From Arachis hypogaea (Eukaryota > Streptophyta > Magnoliopsida > Fabales > Fabaceae): 64,000 nucleotides of DNA. Below, one piece after another: positions 48,781 to 60,900 of this stretch. The stretch's first letter is position 1. Every line of letters starts with the position of its first letter. Both the position numbers and the translations under genes were made by a program. Below the pieces are notes generated by a model, which saw nothing but the letters and a program-made list of their open reading frames with translations, had not been told where the DNA came from and made no database searches. The DNA lies in contig NW_027255454.1 of assembly GCF_003086295.3 (NCBI RefSeq), forward strand, positions 310,001 through 374,000. The letters run 5' to 3'.

Positions 48781-50326
48781 GCACAGAGTGAAGGATGTCA
48801 AGCTAGTGACAATAAAAGAGCGCTTGTTGGGAGGCAACCCAACCGGAGGTAACTATCTTTTCATATCTATTTTAATAAAAGGTTAATTAGTTCTATCTAT
48901 AATGCAAGAAGCTAAGTTACCAAAACAATCTAAAGAAGAATGCAGGATTCTAAGTTTGGTGTTTCACCAAAATCCCATTATAAAACACATTCTCACTCTC
49001 TGCATAATGCTGGCTTCAAGCATGTTGGATGAACTAGTTAACTATCCTGCTGTTTCCTAGTTTTCAGTTTTATTGCTTTTGAAAAAGAAGAAGAAAAGAA
49101 AAAAGTTATTACACATGGTTAATTTGATGCATGAAACCCATTGGCAAGGTACTAAGTTTGGTGTTCTCACACCAAAGTAAGTTCAAAAGCCATAAATAAA
49201 TCAGCCAGACTAACCATTGTTTCCAAGTGCTTGGGGAACAAGCAACTTTCAATATCATTGCAGAGGTCCATACAAGCTTTTGGAAGGATTAAGAATCATC
49301 AATCAAAGAAACAAAAGATGAACCTAAAGGCCAGCAATGATGATGATGAGAAGAAGGAAAGCAAGCGAACTCCAAAAGGTTGTATTGTTAAGAGATTATC
49401 TTACATCAAACACTGCTATGATTGAGAGTGGTTTAGTTTCACTGATTATCTGTCTGCATAGCATAGTTTTTCTGTAATTCAATAAGCAAGATGCTTGATC
49501 ATTCACAACATTCTTATCTTCAAAACTTGTTTGCACTCAATTTTCAAGAAATACATCACATGAAAGTTCTTTGAAAAGAAAGATTGAGGAATCAAACAAT
49601 TTTGAGGGAAGCAAAAGATTAGGAGAAGTGGTGGTTCTAGTTGTATGATTTTGTATTGAGGTTGCATGCTTGTGAAAATTTGCATGGGAGCTCATAGGCA
49701 AGACATGAAGTTCAAAAAAGTATTGTGGAGATTCTCAAAAATTTATTGATCCAAGAAGCAGCAAACAAAACAAAAGAAAGAAAAGAAAATACAAAGACAA
49801 AAAGAACATGGTCCAAGGCTCTGAGCATCAATTACTAGGCAGAAAAGAAAGAAGAAGTAATGACTCAAAGAGTTGTTAGCCTAGTAAAATGCTTGTGGTT
49901 AAGTTGTGTCAAAGAAAGAGGCTTGAGCAAGTAAATCCTTAAGGGTGCTTTAACACCCGATACCTTAAAACCAACTGGTTTAGGAGTATTGATTGAAAGC
50001 TTAATTAAAGAGCCGCTTTGAGACATGATACTTAGAGTCGAGGCCAAAGCACAGAAACTATAAGCTGCTTCAAGGTGATTACATATAAAGAGATCTCCAT
50101 GATACCATTTGAATGAAAATCCTAAGACCTAAGACTCCCAATATGTGAGGACTAGTAAGCACTGAAGCCCTTGCAAGAGCACCTGATTTAGAGTTCACCC
50201 CACTGTACCTGATCACTTCACTCACTGGACTTTACAAGTTATTCTTCAATCCATCTTAATTGAAAGAACCCTGGAGCATAAATTTATTTCTTGCTTGAGG
50301 ACAAGCAAGCTTTAAGTTTGGTGTTG
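48781..50326 (+). other. Internal non-coding region between gag-like ORF and 3' LTR
   Basis: About 1.5 kb without a convincing coding region; the longest frames (for example 49231-49425) have no recognisable motif. Visible landmarks are AGCGCTTGTTGGGAGGC with AACCCAACC (48819-48844), including a TTGGG/CCCAA stem; a purine-rich tract at about 49079-49105; and two stem-loops built on AAGTTTGGTGTT (48955-48971 and 49157-49176). The pol region that would normally lie here is absent. I recall the TTGTTGGGAGGCAACCCAA motif from other legume Ty3-type elements, unverified. Confidence 0.7.
50291..50326 (+). promoter_or_regulatory. Probable polypurine-tract region upstream of 3' LTR
   Basis: Contains a purine-rich GAGGACAAGCAAG segment that folds as a 7-bp hairpin (TTGCTTG/CAAGCAA, 50291-50308), then TTTAAGTTTGGTGTTG abutting the LTR. 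Plus-strand priming should occur here by position, but the bases touching the LTR are not a typical polypurine tract, so the exact primer is uncertain. Confidence 0.45.
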
Positions 50327-50689
50327 TGATGACAGGTCATCTTAGCCTATTTTAACTAGTATTTTTCTTTTGTTTTCATTAGAATTATGCACTTTCTTGA
50401 GCCACAAGCAAGCCAATTAGGTAGATTTTCATGTTTCCTTTGATTTAATCAACCATGTATGAATTCATGCTATTTCATGAGGTTTTATACTATAATTGTT
50501 ACATATTATGAAAGAATGAATATCTCATGATTTTAAGCATAGCTTTGATGTGTTTGGTTGATTAATGATAGGTGAAGAAAGCTTGGAGAAAGGTTGAAGC
50601 AAGAAGGAATAGCTAGGAGTAAAGAGAAGACAATGGAATAAGTGAAATTGAACCAGGAAGCAAAAAGCTGGACCTAAAGTTAGCCTCAA

Positions 50690-51060
50690 ACTTTTGCACA
50701 AACTTTTGGGTGAAAAGTTAGCCCCAACGTTAGCCCCTAACTTTTGGGCTAACGTTGGAACTTGAAAATCACTCCCTGGGTACCAAAAGTTTGCGCCAAC
50801 GTTAGCTTCTAACTTTGAGGCTAACGTTGGCACATGAAAATCACCCCTGGGCACCAAAAGTTTGCGCCAACGTTAGCCCCCTAACTTGGTGGCTAACATT
50901 GGCACATGAAAATCACAAGGGGAGGAGCAAAAGTTTGCGCCAACGTTAGCCCCTAACTTGGTGGCTAACGTTGGCGCCACAAGAGCACAAGGTAAGGCCA
51001 ACGTTAGGGCCAAAGTTAGACCCCTAACTTTGGCACCAACGTTGGTATCAGATGGATATA
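50690..51060. repeat. Palindromic minisatellite in 3' LTR
   Basis: Five to six dyads based on CCAACGTTAGCC and GGCTAACGTTGG, with units absent from the 5' LTR copy (CAAGGGGAGGAGCAAAAG, GCGCCACAAGAGCAC). It is the main structural difference between the two LTRs. Confidence 0.88.
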
Positions 51061-51269
51061 GCTGCTGATATGAAAAGTTTGGGCAAAAGTTAGCCCCCTA
51101 ACTTTTGCTCAAACTTTTGGTCCAACTTTTGCAAAACTCAAACCCGGTTCAATTGGTTCATTTTGGTTCCTCTTCAAACTCCAAGAGCAATCAACCAAGG
51201 CCTCTTTCAACCCATTTCCACCAAGAGCAAAGGCCCAACTCAAGGCTTGAAGATCATTGGAAGAAAGTG

Positions 51270-51278
51270 TATAAATAG
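51270..51278 (+). promoter_or_regulatory. TATA box of 3' LTR
   Basis: TATAAATAG in the same context as in the 5' LTR. If active, it would start transcription towards the satellite at 52144, reading into its T-rich strand. Confidence 0.7.
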
Positions 51279-52143
51279 GATAGAATTCAAGTTCTTCGGG
51301 GAGCTTTCTTTTGGAATTTTCATAATAGTTTTCGGAGAGCTTTTGATATTGAGTGATCTTTAATTTCTTTGTCTTGGGGAAGGAGAATTCACTTCTCTTC
51401 CTCTCAATTTTATTACTTTCAATTTCAATTACAATTGTCTTGGATTTTTGGGTTGGAGAATTGAAGAAATTCTATTTCAATCTCAACCTTGGATCTCACT
51501 GCTTTATTTACTGCTTGATTGAATTTCAATTTCTGTTAATTGCTCTTCATCCACTTTCTTTGAATTTCAATTACAATTTCTTGTTGGATCTAAGAAGGCA
51601 TTGAGATCTAGACTTGGTTTTCTAGTCTCTGGGTCCTGAGATCTAATTTCCCAATTTTACATTTTCTATTTACTGTTTTCATGTTCATTTACTTTTCTGC
51701 TTCAAGATCCAATCTAACCCAAACCTTCTTCTACTTCTCTGTTTGATGCAATTTACTTTTCCTTGTTTAAATTCTGCAAATCCAATCCCCAATTCCCTTT
51801 ACAATTCCAGCCGTTTACATTTCTTGCACTTTAAGATTCCGCAATTTACTTTTCTTGCATTCTAAATTTCTGCTATTTAATTTCTTGTTCTTTAAGATTC
51901 AGCACTTTAATTCCCTGTTCTCTTTACTTCCATGCAATTTAATTTCTGCAAATCACAAAACACTCAACCAAATCTTGATTCGCTTGACTAAATTAACCAC
52001 TAAGCTAAAATTGCTCAATCCTTCAATCCCTGTGGGATCGACCTCACTCCCGTGAGTTTTTATTACTTGATACGACCCGGTACACTTGCCGGTTAGATTT
52101 GTGTGTTTTGGGAGAAATTTATTTTTCATCAAAATACTCATCA

Positions 52144-52148
52144 GACAC
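52144..52148. repeat. Target-site duplication, right copy (GACAC)
   Basis: Direct repeat of 45622-45626. Removing the element and one copy restores the intact satellite core GGACACCTAAAGG. Confidence 0.95.
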
Positions 52149-53460
52149 CTAAAGGCGAGCCGTAATGGCCTCATCTTGGGCAAGCTCTGATTTTTTTTTC
52201 ACAGTTTTTTCTCCGTTTTTTCCGGTTATTTCCCGGTTTTTTTTTTTTTTTATTTTCCTTTGTGTTGACCCTCGTTCTTTAAATGATGCTATCCCGAGGA
52301 GGACACCTAAAGGTGAGCCGTAATGACCCTCGTTCTTTAAATGATGCTATCCCGAGAAGGACACCTAAAGGCAAGCCGTAATGACCCTCGTTCTTTAAAT
52401 GACGCTATCCCGAGGAGGACACCTAAAGGCGAGCCGTAACGGCCTCATCTTCGGTAGGCTCCTCTGTTTTTTTCTTTTTTTTTTTACGTTGTGCTGACAC
52501 TCGTTCTTTAAATGACGCTATCACGAGGAGGACACCTAAAGGCGAGCCGTAATGGACTCATCTTTGGCAAGCTCCTCTGATTTTTTTCTCATAGTTTTTT
52601 CTAGGTTTTTTCTCGGTTTTTTTTTTACGTTGTGCTGACCCTCGTTCTTTAAAAGACGCTACCCCGAGGAGGAAACCTAAAGGCGAGCTGTAATTGCCTC
52701 ATCTTCGGCAGGTTCGTCAGGTTTTTTTTTGTTGTGCTATCCCGAGGAGGACACCTAAAGGCGAGCCGTAATGGCCTCATCTTCGGCAAGCTCTTCTGTT
52801 TTATTTTTTTTACGTTGTGCTGACCCTCGTTCTTTAATTGATGCTATCCCAAGGAGGACACCTAAAGGGGAGCCGTAATGGCCTCATCTTCGGTAGGCTC
52901 CCCCGGTATTTTTTTTTTACGTTGTGCTGACCCTCATTCTTTAAATGACGCTATCCCGAGGAGGACACCTAAAGGCGAGCCGTAATGGCCTCATCTTTGG
53001 CAAGCTCCGCCGGTTTTTTTCACAGTTTTTTTTCCTTTTTTTTTATGTTAGGCTGAACCTTGTTCTTTAAATGACGCTATCCCGAGGAGGATACCTAAAG
53101 GCGAGCCGTAATGGCCTCATCTTCGGCAGGCTCCTACGGTTTTTTTTGTGTTTTTTTTACATAGTGCTGACCCTCGTTCTTTGAATGACGCTATCCCGAG
53201 GAGGACACCTAAAGGCGAGCCGTAATGGCCTCATCTTTGGCAAGCTCCTCCGGATTTTTTCACAGTTTTTTCCCTTTTTTTTATGTTGTGCTGAACCTTG
53301 TTCTTTAAATGACGCTATCTCGAGGAGGACACCTAAAGGCGAGCCGTAATGGCCTCATCTTTGGCAAGCTCCTCCGGATTTTTTCACAGTTTTTTCCCTT
53401 TTTTTTTACGTTGTGCTGACCCTCGTTCTTTAAATGACGCTATCCCGAGGAGGACACCTA
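52149..53460 (+). repeat. Satellite segment right of the retrotransposon
   Basis: Starts with an F unit, has short units of the H/I kind near 52.3-52.4 kb and a J-like unit, then second-set units (TGGACTCATC, GGAAACC, AAAGGGGAGCC, CCCCCGGTAT, CCTACGG, two CTCCGGATTTTTTC units). No unique sequence. Confidence 0.85.
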
Positions 53461-54670
53461 AAGGCGAGCCGTAATGGCCTCATCTTGGGCAGGCTCTGAT
53501 TTTTTTTCACAGTTTTTTCTCGGTTTTTTCCGGATTTTTCCCAGTTTTTTTTTTTTTTACGTTGTGCTGACCCTCGTTCTTTAAATGACGGTATCCCGAG
53601 GAGGAAACCTAAAGGTGAGCCGTAATGGCCTCACCTTCGGCAGGCTCATCCGGTTTTTTTTATTTTATTTTACGTTGTGCTGATCCTCGTTCTTTAAATG
53701 ACGCCATCCTGAGGAGGACACCTAAAGCCGAGCCGTATTGACCCTCGTTCTTTAAATGATGCTATCCCGAGGAGGACACCTAAAGGCGAGCCGTAATGAC
53801 CCTCGTTCTTTAAATGACGCTATCACACTTAAAGGCGAGCCGTAACGGCCTCATCTTCGGTAGGCTCCTCTGTTTTTTTCTTTTTCTTACGTTGTGCTGA
53901 CACTTGTTCTTTAAATGACGCTATCCCGAGGAGGACATATAAAGGCGAGCCGTAATGGCCTCATCTTTGGCAAGCTCCTCCGGTTTTTTTCACAGTTTTT
54001 TTGCCTTTTTTTTTTACGTTGTGCTGACCCTCGTTCTTTAAATGACGCTATCCCGAGGAGGACACCTAAAGGCGAGCCGTAATGGCCTCATCTTGGGCAG
54101 GCTCTGATTTTTTTTCACAGTTTTTTCTCGGTTTTTTCCGGATTTTTCCCAGTTTTTTTTTTTTTACGTTGTGCTGACCCTCGTTCTTTAAATGACGGTA
54201 TCCCGAGGAGGACACCTAAAGGTGAGCCGTAATGGCCTCACCTTCGGCAGGCTCATCCGGTTTTTTTTATTTTATTTTACGTTGTGCTGATCCTCGTTCT
54301 TTAAATGACGCTATCCTGAGGAGGACACCTAAAGCCGAGCCGTATTGACCCTCGTTCTTTAAATGATGCTATCCCGAGGAGGACACCTAAAGGCGAGCCG
54401 TAATGACCCTCGTTCTTTAAATGACGCTATCACACTTAAAGGCGAGCCGTAACGGCCTCATCTTCGGTAGGCTCCTCTGTTTTTTTCTTTTTTCTTACGT
54501 TGTGCTGACACTTGTTCTTTAAATGACGCTATCCCGAGGAGGACATATAAAGGCGAGCCGTAATGGCCTCATCTTTGGCAAGCTCCTCCGGTTTTTTTCA
54601 CAGTTTTTTTGCCTTTTTTTTTTACGTTGTGCTGACCCTCGTTCTTTAAATGACGCTATCCCGAGGAGGA
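53461..54670 (+). repeat. 606-bp tandem duplication (two copies)
   Basis: F-G-H-I-J-A cycle repeated at an offset of about 606 bp: TCTTGGGCAGGCTCTG at about 53484 and 54091. Both copies share a 9-bp deletion in the J core that turns GCTATCCCAAGGAGGACACTT into GCTATCACACTT (about 53820 and 54428), so the deletion predates the duplication. Confidence 0.85.
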
Positions 54671-57181
54671 CACCTAAAGGCGAGCCGTAATGGCCTCATC
54701 TTTGGCCAGCTCCTCCGGTTTTTTCTCACAGTTTTTTCTAGGTTTTTTCCCGGTTTTTTTTTTTACGTTGTACTGACCCTGGTTCTTTAAATGACACTAT
54801 CCCGAGGAGGACACCTAAAGGCGAGCCGTAATGGCCTCATCTTTGGCAAGCTCCTCCGATTTTTTTCTCACAGTTTTTTCTAGGATTTTCTCGGTTTTTT
54901 TTTCTTACGTTGTACTGACCCTAGTTCTTTAAATGACGCTATCCCGAGGAGGAAACCTAAAGGCGAGCCGTAATTGCCTCATCTTCGGCAGGTTCCTCCG
55001 GTTTTTTTTTCGTTGTGCTATCCCGAGGAGGACACCTAAAGGCGAGCCGTAATGGTCTCATCTTCAACAGGCTCCTCTGTTTTTTTTTTTTTTTTTTTAC
55101 GTTGTGCTGACCTTCGTTCTTTAATTGACGCAATCCCGAGGAGGACACCTAAAGGCGAGCCGTAATGGCCTCATCTTCGGCAGGCTCCTCCGGTTTTTTT
55201 TTTTTTTTTTTACGTTGTGCTGACCCTCGTTCTTTAAATGACGCTATCCCGAGGAGGACACCTAAAGGCGAGCCGTAATGGCCTCATCTTTAGCAAGCTT
55301 CTCCGGTTTTTTTCACAGTTTTTTTTGACGTTGTGCTAATCCTGGTTCTTTAAATGACGCTATCACGAGGAGGACACCTAAAGGCGAGCCGTAATGGACT
55401 CATCTTTGGCAAGCTCCTCCGATTTTTTTCTCATAGTTTTTTCTAGGTTTTTTCTCAGTTTTTTTTTTTACGTTGTGATGACCCTCGTTCATTAAATGAC
55501 GCTATCCCGAGGAGGAAACCTAAAGGCGAGCTGTAATTGCCTCATCTTCGGCAGGTTCCTCTCGTTTTTTTTTGTTGTGCTATCCCGAGGAGGACTCCTA
55601 AAGGCGAGCCGTAATGGCCTCATCTTCGGCAGGCTCCTCTGTTTTTTTTTTTTTACGTTCTGCTGACCCTCGTTTTTTAATTGATGCTATCCCGAGGAGA
55701 ACACCTAAAGGGGAGCCGTAATGGCCTCATCTTCGGTAGGCTCCCCCGGTATTTTTTTTTTTACGTTGTGCTGACCCTCGTTCTTTAAATGACGCTATCC
55801 CGAGGAGGACACCTAAAGGCGAGCCGTAATGGCCTCATCTTTGGCAAGCTCCTCCGGTTTTTTTCACAGTTTTTTTCCCTTTTTTTTTATGTTGGGCTTA
55901 ACCTTGTCCTTTAAATGACGCTATCCCGAGGAGGACATATAAAGGCGAGCCGTAATGGCCTCATCTTTGGCAAGCTCCTCCGGATTTTTTCACAGTTTTT
56001 CCCTTTTTTTTTATGTTGTGCTGAACCTTGTTCTTTAAATGACGCTATCTCGAGGAGGACATCTAAAGGCGACCCGTAATGGCCTCATCTTCGGCAAGCT
56101 CCTCCGGTTTTTTTTTTTGTTTTTTTTACGTAGTGCTGACCCTCGTTCTTTAAATGACGCTATCCCGAGGAGGACCCCTAAAGGCGAGCCGTAATGGCCT
56201 CATCTTTGGCAAGCTCCTCCGTTTTTTTTCATGGTTTTTTTCTCGGTTTTTTCCGGTTTTTCCCTTTTTTATTTATTTATTTTTTTTTATGTTATGCTGA
56301 CCCTCGTTCTTTAAATGACGCTATCCCGAGGAGGACACTTAAAGGCGAGCCGTAATGGCCTCATCTTTGGCAAGCTCCTCCGGTTTTTTTCACAGTTTTC
56401 TTTCCTTTTTTTTTTCAGGTAATTTCCCTTTTTTTTTTTTACGTTGTGCTGACCCTCGTTCTTTAAAAGACGCTATCCCGAGGAGGACACCTAAAGGCGA
56501 GCCGTAATGGTCTCATCTTGGGCAAGCTCTGATTTTTTTTTCACAGTTTTTTCTCGGTTTGTTCTAGTTTTTTCCCGGTTTTTTTTTTTTTTTTTTATGT
56601 TTTGTTGACCCTCGTTCTTTAAATGACGCTATCCCGAGGAGGACACCTAAAGGTGAGCCGTAATGGCCTCACCTTCGGCAGGTTCATCCGGTTTTTTTTA
56701 TTTTATTTTACGTTGTGCTGACCCTCGTTCTTTAAATGACGCTATCCCGAGGATGACACCTAAAGCCGAGCCGTATTGACCCTCGTTCTTTAAATGATGC
56801 TATCCCGAGGAGGACACCTAAAGGCGAGCCGTAATGACCCTCGTTCTTTAAATGACGCTATCCCGAGGAGGACACCTAAAGGCGAGCCGTAACGGCCTCA
56901 TCTTCGGTAGGCTCCTCTGTTTTTTTCTTTTTTTTTTACGTTGTGCTGACACTCGTTCTTTAAATGACGCTATCCCGAGGAGGACATATAAAGGCGAGCC
57001 GTAATGGCCTCATCTTTGGCATTCTCCTCCGGTTTTTTTCACAGTTTTTTTGCCTTTTTTTTTACGTTGTGCTGACCCTCGTTCTTTAAATGACGCTATC
57101 TCGAGGAGGACACCTAAAGGCGAGCCGTAATGGACTCATCTTTGGCAAGCTCCTCCGGTTTTTTTCAAAGTTTTTTTTCCC

Positions 57182-57228
<47 letters not shown>

Positions 57229-60200
57229 GTTGTGCTGACCCTCGTTCTTTAAATGACGCTATCCTGAGGAGAACACCTAAAGGCGAGTCGTAATGGCCTC
57301 ATCTTTGGCAAGCTCCTCCGATTTTTTTCACAGTTTTTTCTCGATTTTTTTCCGATTTTTTTTTTGTTTTTTCCCTTTTTTTTATTATTAATATTTTTTT
57401 TTACCTTGTGCTGACCATCGTTCTTTAAATGATGCTATCTCGAGGAGGACACCTAAAGGCGAGCCGTAACGGCCTCATCTTCGGCAGGCTCCTCTGTTTT
57501 TTTTTTTCGTTGTGCTGACACTCGTTCTTTAAATGACGCTATCCCGAGGAGGACACCTAAAGGCGAGCCGTAATGGCCTCATCTTTGGCAAGCTCCTCCA
57601 ATTTTTTCTCACAGTTTTTTCTAGGTTTTTTCCCGGTTTTTTTTTACGTTGTACTGACCCTTGTTCTTTAAATGACGCTATCCCGAGGAGGACACCTAAA
57701 GGCGAGCCGTAATGGCCTCATCTTCGGCAGGCTCCTCTGTTTTATTTTTTTTACGTTGTGCTGACCCTCGTTCTTTAATTGATGCTATCCCGAGGAGGAC
57801 ACCTAAAGGGGAGCCGTAATGGCCTCATCTTCGGTAGGCTCCCCCGGTATTTTTTTTTTTACGTTGTGCTGACCCTCATTCTTTAAATGACGCTATCCCG
57901 AGGAGGACACCTAAAGCCGAGTCGTAATGGCCTCATCTTTGGCAAGCTCCTCCGGTTTTTTTCACAGTTTTTTTCCCTTTTTTTTTATGTAAGGCTGAAC
58001 CTTGTCCTTTAAATGACGCTATCCCGAGGAGGATACCTAAAGGCGAACCGTAATGGCCTCATCTTCGGCAGGCTCCTACGGTTTTTTTTTTTTGTTTTTT
58101 TTACATAGTGCTGACCCTCGTTCTTTAAATGATGCTATCCCGAGGAGGACACCTAAAGGCGAGCCGTAATGGCCTCATCTTTGGCAAGCTCCTCCGGATT
58201 TTTTCACAGTTTTTTCCCTTTTTTTTTATGTTGTGCTGAACCTTGTTCTTTAAATGACGCTATCTCGAGGAGGACACCTAAAGGCGAGCCGTAATGGCCT
58301 CATTTTCGGGAGGCTCCTCCGGTTTTTTTTTTTTTTTTTACGTAGTGCTGACCCTCGTTCTTTAAATGACGCTATCCCGAGGAGGACACCTAAAGGCGAG
58401 CCGTAATGGCCTCATCTTTGGCAAGCTCCTCCGGTTTTTTTCATGGTTTTTTTCTCGGTTTTTTTCCGGTTTTTCCCTTTTTTATTTATTTATTTTTTTT
58501 TTACGTTATGCTGACCCTCGTTCTTTAAATGACGCTATCCCGAGGAGGACACTTAAAGGCGAGTCGTAATGGCCTCATCTTTGGCAAGCTCCTCCGGTTT
58601 TTTTCACAGTTTTTTTTCCTATTTCTTTTCAGGTAATTTCCCTTTTTTTTTTTTTTTTTACGTTGTGCTGACCCTCATTCTTTAAATGACGCAATCTCGT
58701 GGAGGACACCTAAAGGCGAGCCGTAATGGCCACATCTTGGGCAAGATCTGATTTTTTTTTCACAGTTTTTTCTCGGTTTTTTCTGGTTTTTTCCCGGTTT
58801 TTTTTTTTTTCAACGTTGTGTTGACCCTCGTTCTTTAAATGACGCTATCCCGAGGAGGACACCTAAAGGTGAGCCGTAATGGCCTCACCTTCGGCAGGTT
58901 CATCCGGTATTTTTTTTTTTACGTTGTGCTGACCCTCATTCTTTAAATGACGCTATCCCGAGGAGGACACTTAAAGGCGATCCGTGACGGCCTCATCTTC
59001 GGTAGGCTCCTCTGTTTTTTTCTTTTTTCTTACGTTGTGCTGACACTCGTTCTTTAATTGATGCTATCCCGAGGAGGACACCTAAAGGGGAGCCGTAATG
59101 ACCTCATCTTCGGTAGGCTCCCCCGGTTTTTTTTTTTTTTACGTTGTGCTGACCCTCGTTCTTTAAATGACGCTATCCCGAGGAGGACACCTAAAGGCGA
59201 CCCGTAATGGCCTCATCTTTGGCAAGCTCCTCCGGTTTTTTCTCACAGTTTTTTCTAGGTTTTTTCCCAGTTTTTTTTTTACGTTGTACTGACCCTGGTT
59301 CTTTAAATGACGCTATCCCGAGGAGGACACCTAAAGGCGAGCCGTAATGGCCTCATCTTTGGCAAGCTCCTCCGATTTTTTTCTCACAGTTTTTTCTAGG
59401 TTTTTCTCGGTTTTTTTTTTCTTACGTTGTACTGACCCTAGTTCTTTAAATGACGCTATCCCGAGGAGGAAACCTAAAGGCGAGCCGTAATTGCCACATC
59501 TTCGGCAGGTTCATCCGGTTTTTTTTTGTTGTGCTATCCCGAGGAGGACACCTAAAGGCGAGCCGTAATAGCCTCATCTTCGGCAGGCTCCTCTGTTTTT
59601 TTTTTTTTTACGTTGTGCTGACCCTCGTTCTTTAATTGATGCTATCCCGAGGAGGACACCTAAAGGGGAGCCGTAATGGCCTCATCTTCGGTAGGCTCCC
59701 CCGGTATTTTTTTTTTTACGTTGTGCTGACCCTCGTTCTTTAAATGACGCTATCCCGAGGAGGACACCTAAAGGCGAGCCGTAATGGCCTCATCTTTGGC
59801 AAGCTCCTCCGGTTTTTTTCACAGTTTTTTTCCCTTTTTTTTTATGTTGGGCTGAACCTTGTCCTTTAAATGACGCTATCCCGAGGAGGACACCTAAAGG
59901 CGAGCCGTAATGGCCTCATCTTCGGCAGGCTCCTACGGTTTTTTTTTTTTTGTTTTTTTTTTTACATAGTGCTGACCCTCGTTCTTTAAATGACGCTATC
60001 CCGAGGAGGACACCTAAAGGTGAGCCGTAATGGCCTCATCTTCGGCAGGCTCCTACGGTTTTTTTTTTTTGTTTTTTTTTACATAGTGCTGACCCTCGTT
60101 CTTTAAATGACGCTATCCCGAGGAGGACACCTAAGGGCGAGCCGTAATGGCCTCATCTTTGGCAAGCTCCTCCGGATTTTTTCACAGTTTTTTCCCTTTT

Positions 60201-60900
60201 TTTTTATGTTGTGCTAAACCTTGTTCTTTAATTGACGCTATCTCGAGGAGGACACCTAAAGGCGAGCCGTAATGGCCTCATCTTCGGCAAGCTCCTCCGG
60301 TTTTTTTTTTTGTTTTTTTTTACGTAGTGCTGACCCTCGTTCTTTAAATGACGCTATCCCGAGGAGGACACCTAAAGGCTAGCCGTAATGGCCTCATCTT
60401 TGGCAAGCTCCTCCGGTTTTTCTCACAGTTTTTTTTCCTTTTTTTTTTTCAGGTAATTTCCCTTTTTTTTTTTTTTTTTTTTACGTTGTGCTGACCCTCG
60501 TTCTTTAAATGATGCTATCTCGAGGAGGACACCTAAAGGCGAGCCGTAATGGCCTCATCTTGGGCAAGCTATGATTTTTTTTTCACAGTTTTTTCTCGGT
60601 TTTTTCTGGTTTTTTCCCGGTTTTTTTTTTTTTTTTTTTTTACGTTGTGTTGACCCTCGTTCTTTAAATGACGCTATCCCGAGGAGGACACCTAAAGGTG
60701 AGCCGTAATGGCCTCACCTTCGGCAGGTTCATCCGGTATTTTTTTTTTTTACGTTATGCTGACCCTCATTCTTTAAATGACGCTATCCCGAAGAGGACAC
60801 TTAAGGGCGAGCCGTAACGGCCTCATCTTCGGTAGGCTCCTCTGTTTTTTTCTTTTTTCTTACGTTGTGCGGACACTTGTTCTTTAAATGACGCTATCCC
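54540..60900 (+). repeat. About 6.37-kb tandem duplication, copy 1
   Basis: Landmarks recur at an offset of 6367-6373 bp: A unit (54544/60908), the CTCGTTCATTAAATGAC variant (about 55486/61855), AAAGGGGAGCC (55707/62078) and TTATTATTAATATT (57382/63755). The two adjacent CCTACGG units near 59.93 and 60.05 kb are a local single-unit duplication of about 120 bp. Confidence 0.75.
57184..57225 (+). repeat. 42-base T homopolymer
   Basis: Uninterrupted T run after TTCCCGG. The related linker near 63561-63599 is broken by CC and has a 24-base run. Confidence 0.9.

Larger units (their letters stand above)
45627..52143 (+). mobile_element. Non-autonomous LTR retrotransposon (6517 bp)
   Basis: Complete element with two LTRs, TGATGA/TCATCA ends, 5-bp target duplication, tRNA-Asp primer-binding site and an internal region of about 3 kb. 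The only substantial reading frame is a degenerate gag-like ORF; I saw no protease, reverse transcriptase, RNase H or integrase. Movement would need enzymes from another element. The tRNA-Asp primer and the gag-like segment suggest a Ty3-type lineage, and the overall plan resembles gag-only or large non-autonomous elements described in plants. The family name is not asserted. It is inserted in the same orientation as the T-rich strand of the satellite. Confidence 0.95.
50327..52143 (+). repeat. 3' LTR (1817 bp)
   Basis: Same ends and order of parts as the 5' LTR, 88 bp longer because its palindromic minisatellite has more and different units (about 50690-51060). Examples are two CCCCTAACTTGGTGGC units and a TTAGGGCCAAAGTTAGAC unit not present on the left. 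Substitutions relative to the 5' LTR are scattered, for example 50361, 50486, 50611 and 50807. Confidence 0.95.

Noticed and set aside
49865..50047. Short minus-strand frames in the internal region (49503-49685, 49865-50047)
   Set aside because: Sixty codons each, no recognisable motif and isolated; expected by chance in AT-rich sequence.
48781..50326. Hidden pol or env-like coding remnants
   Set aside because: No frame of useful length and no reverse transcriptase, integrase or protease motifs visible on either strand.
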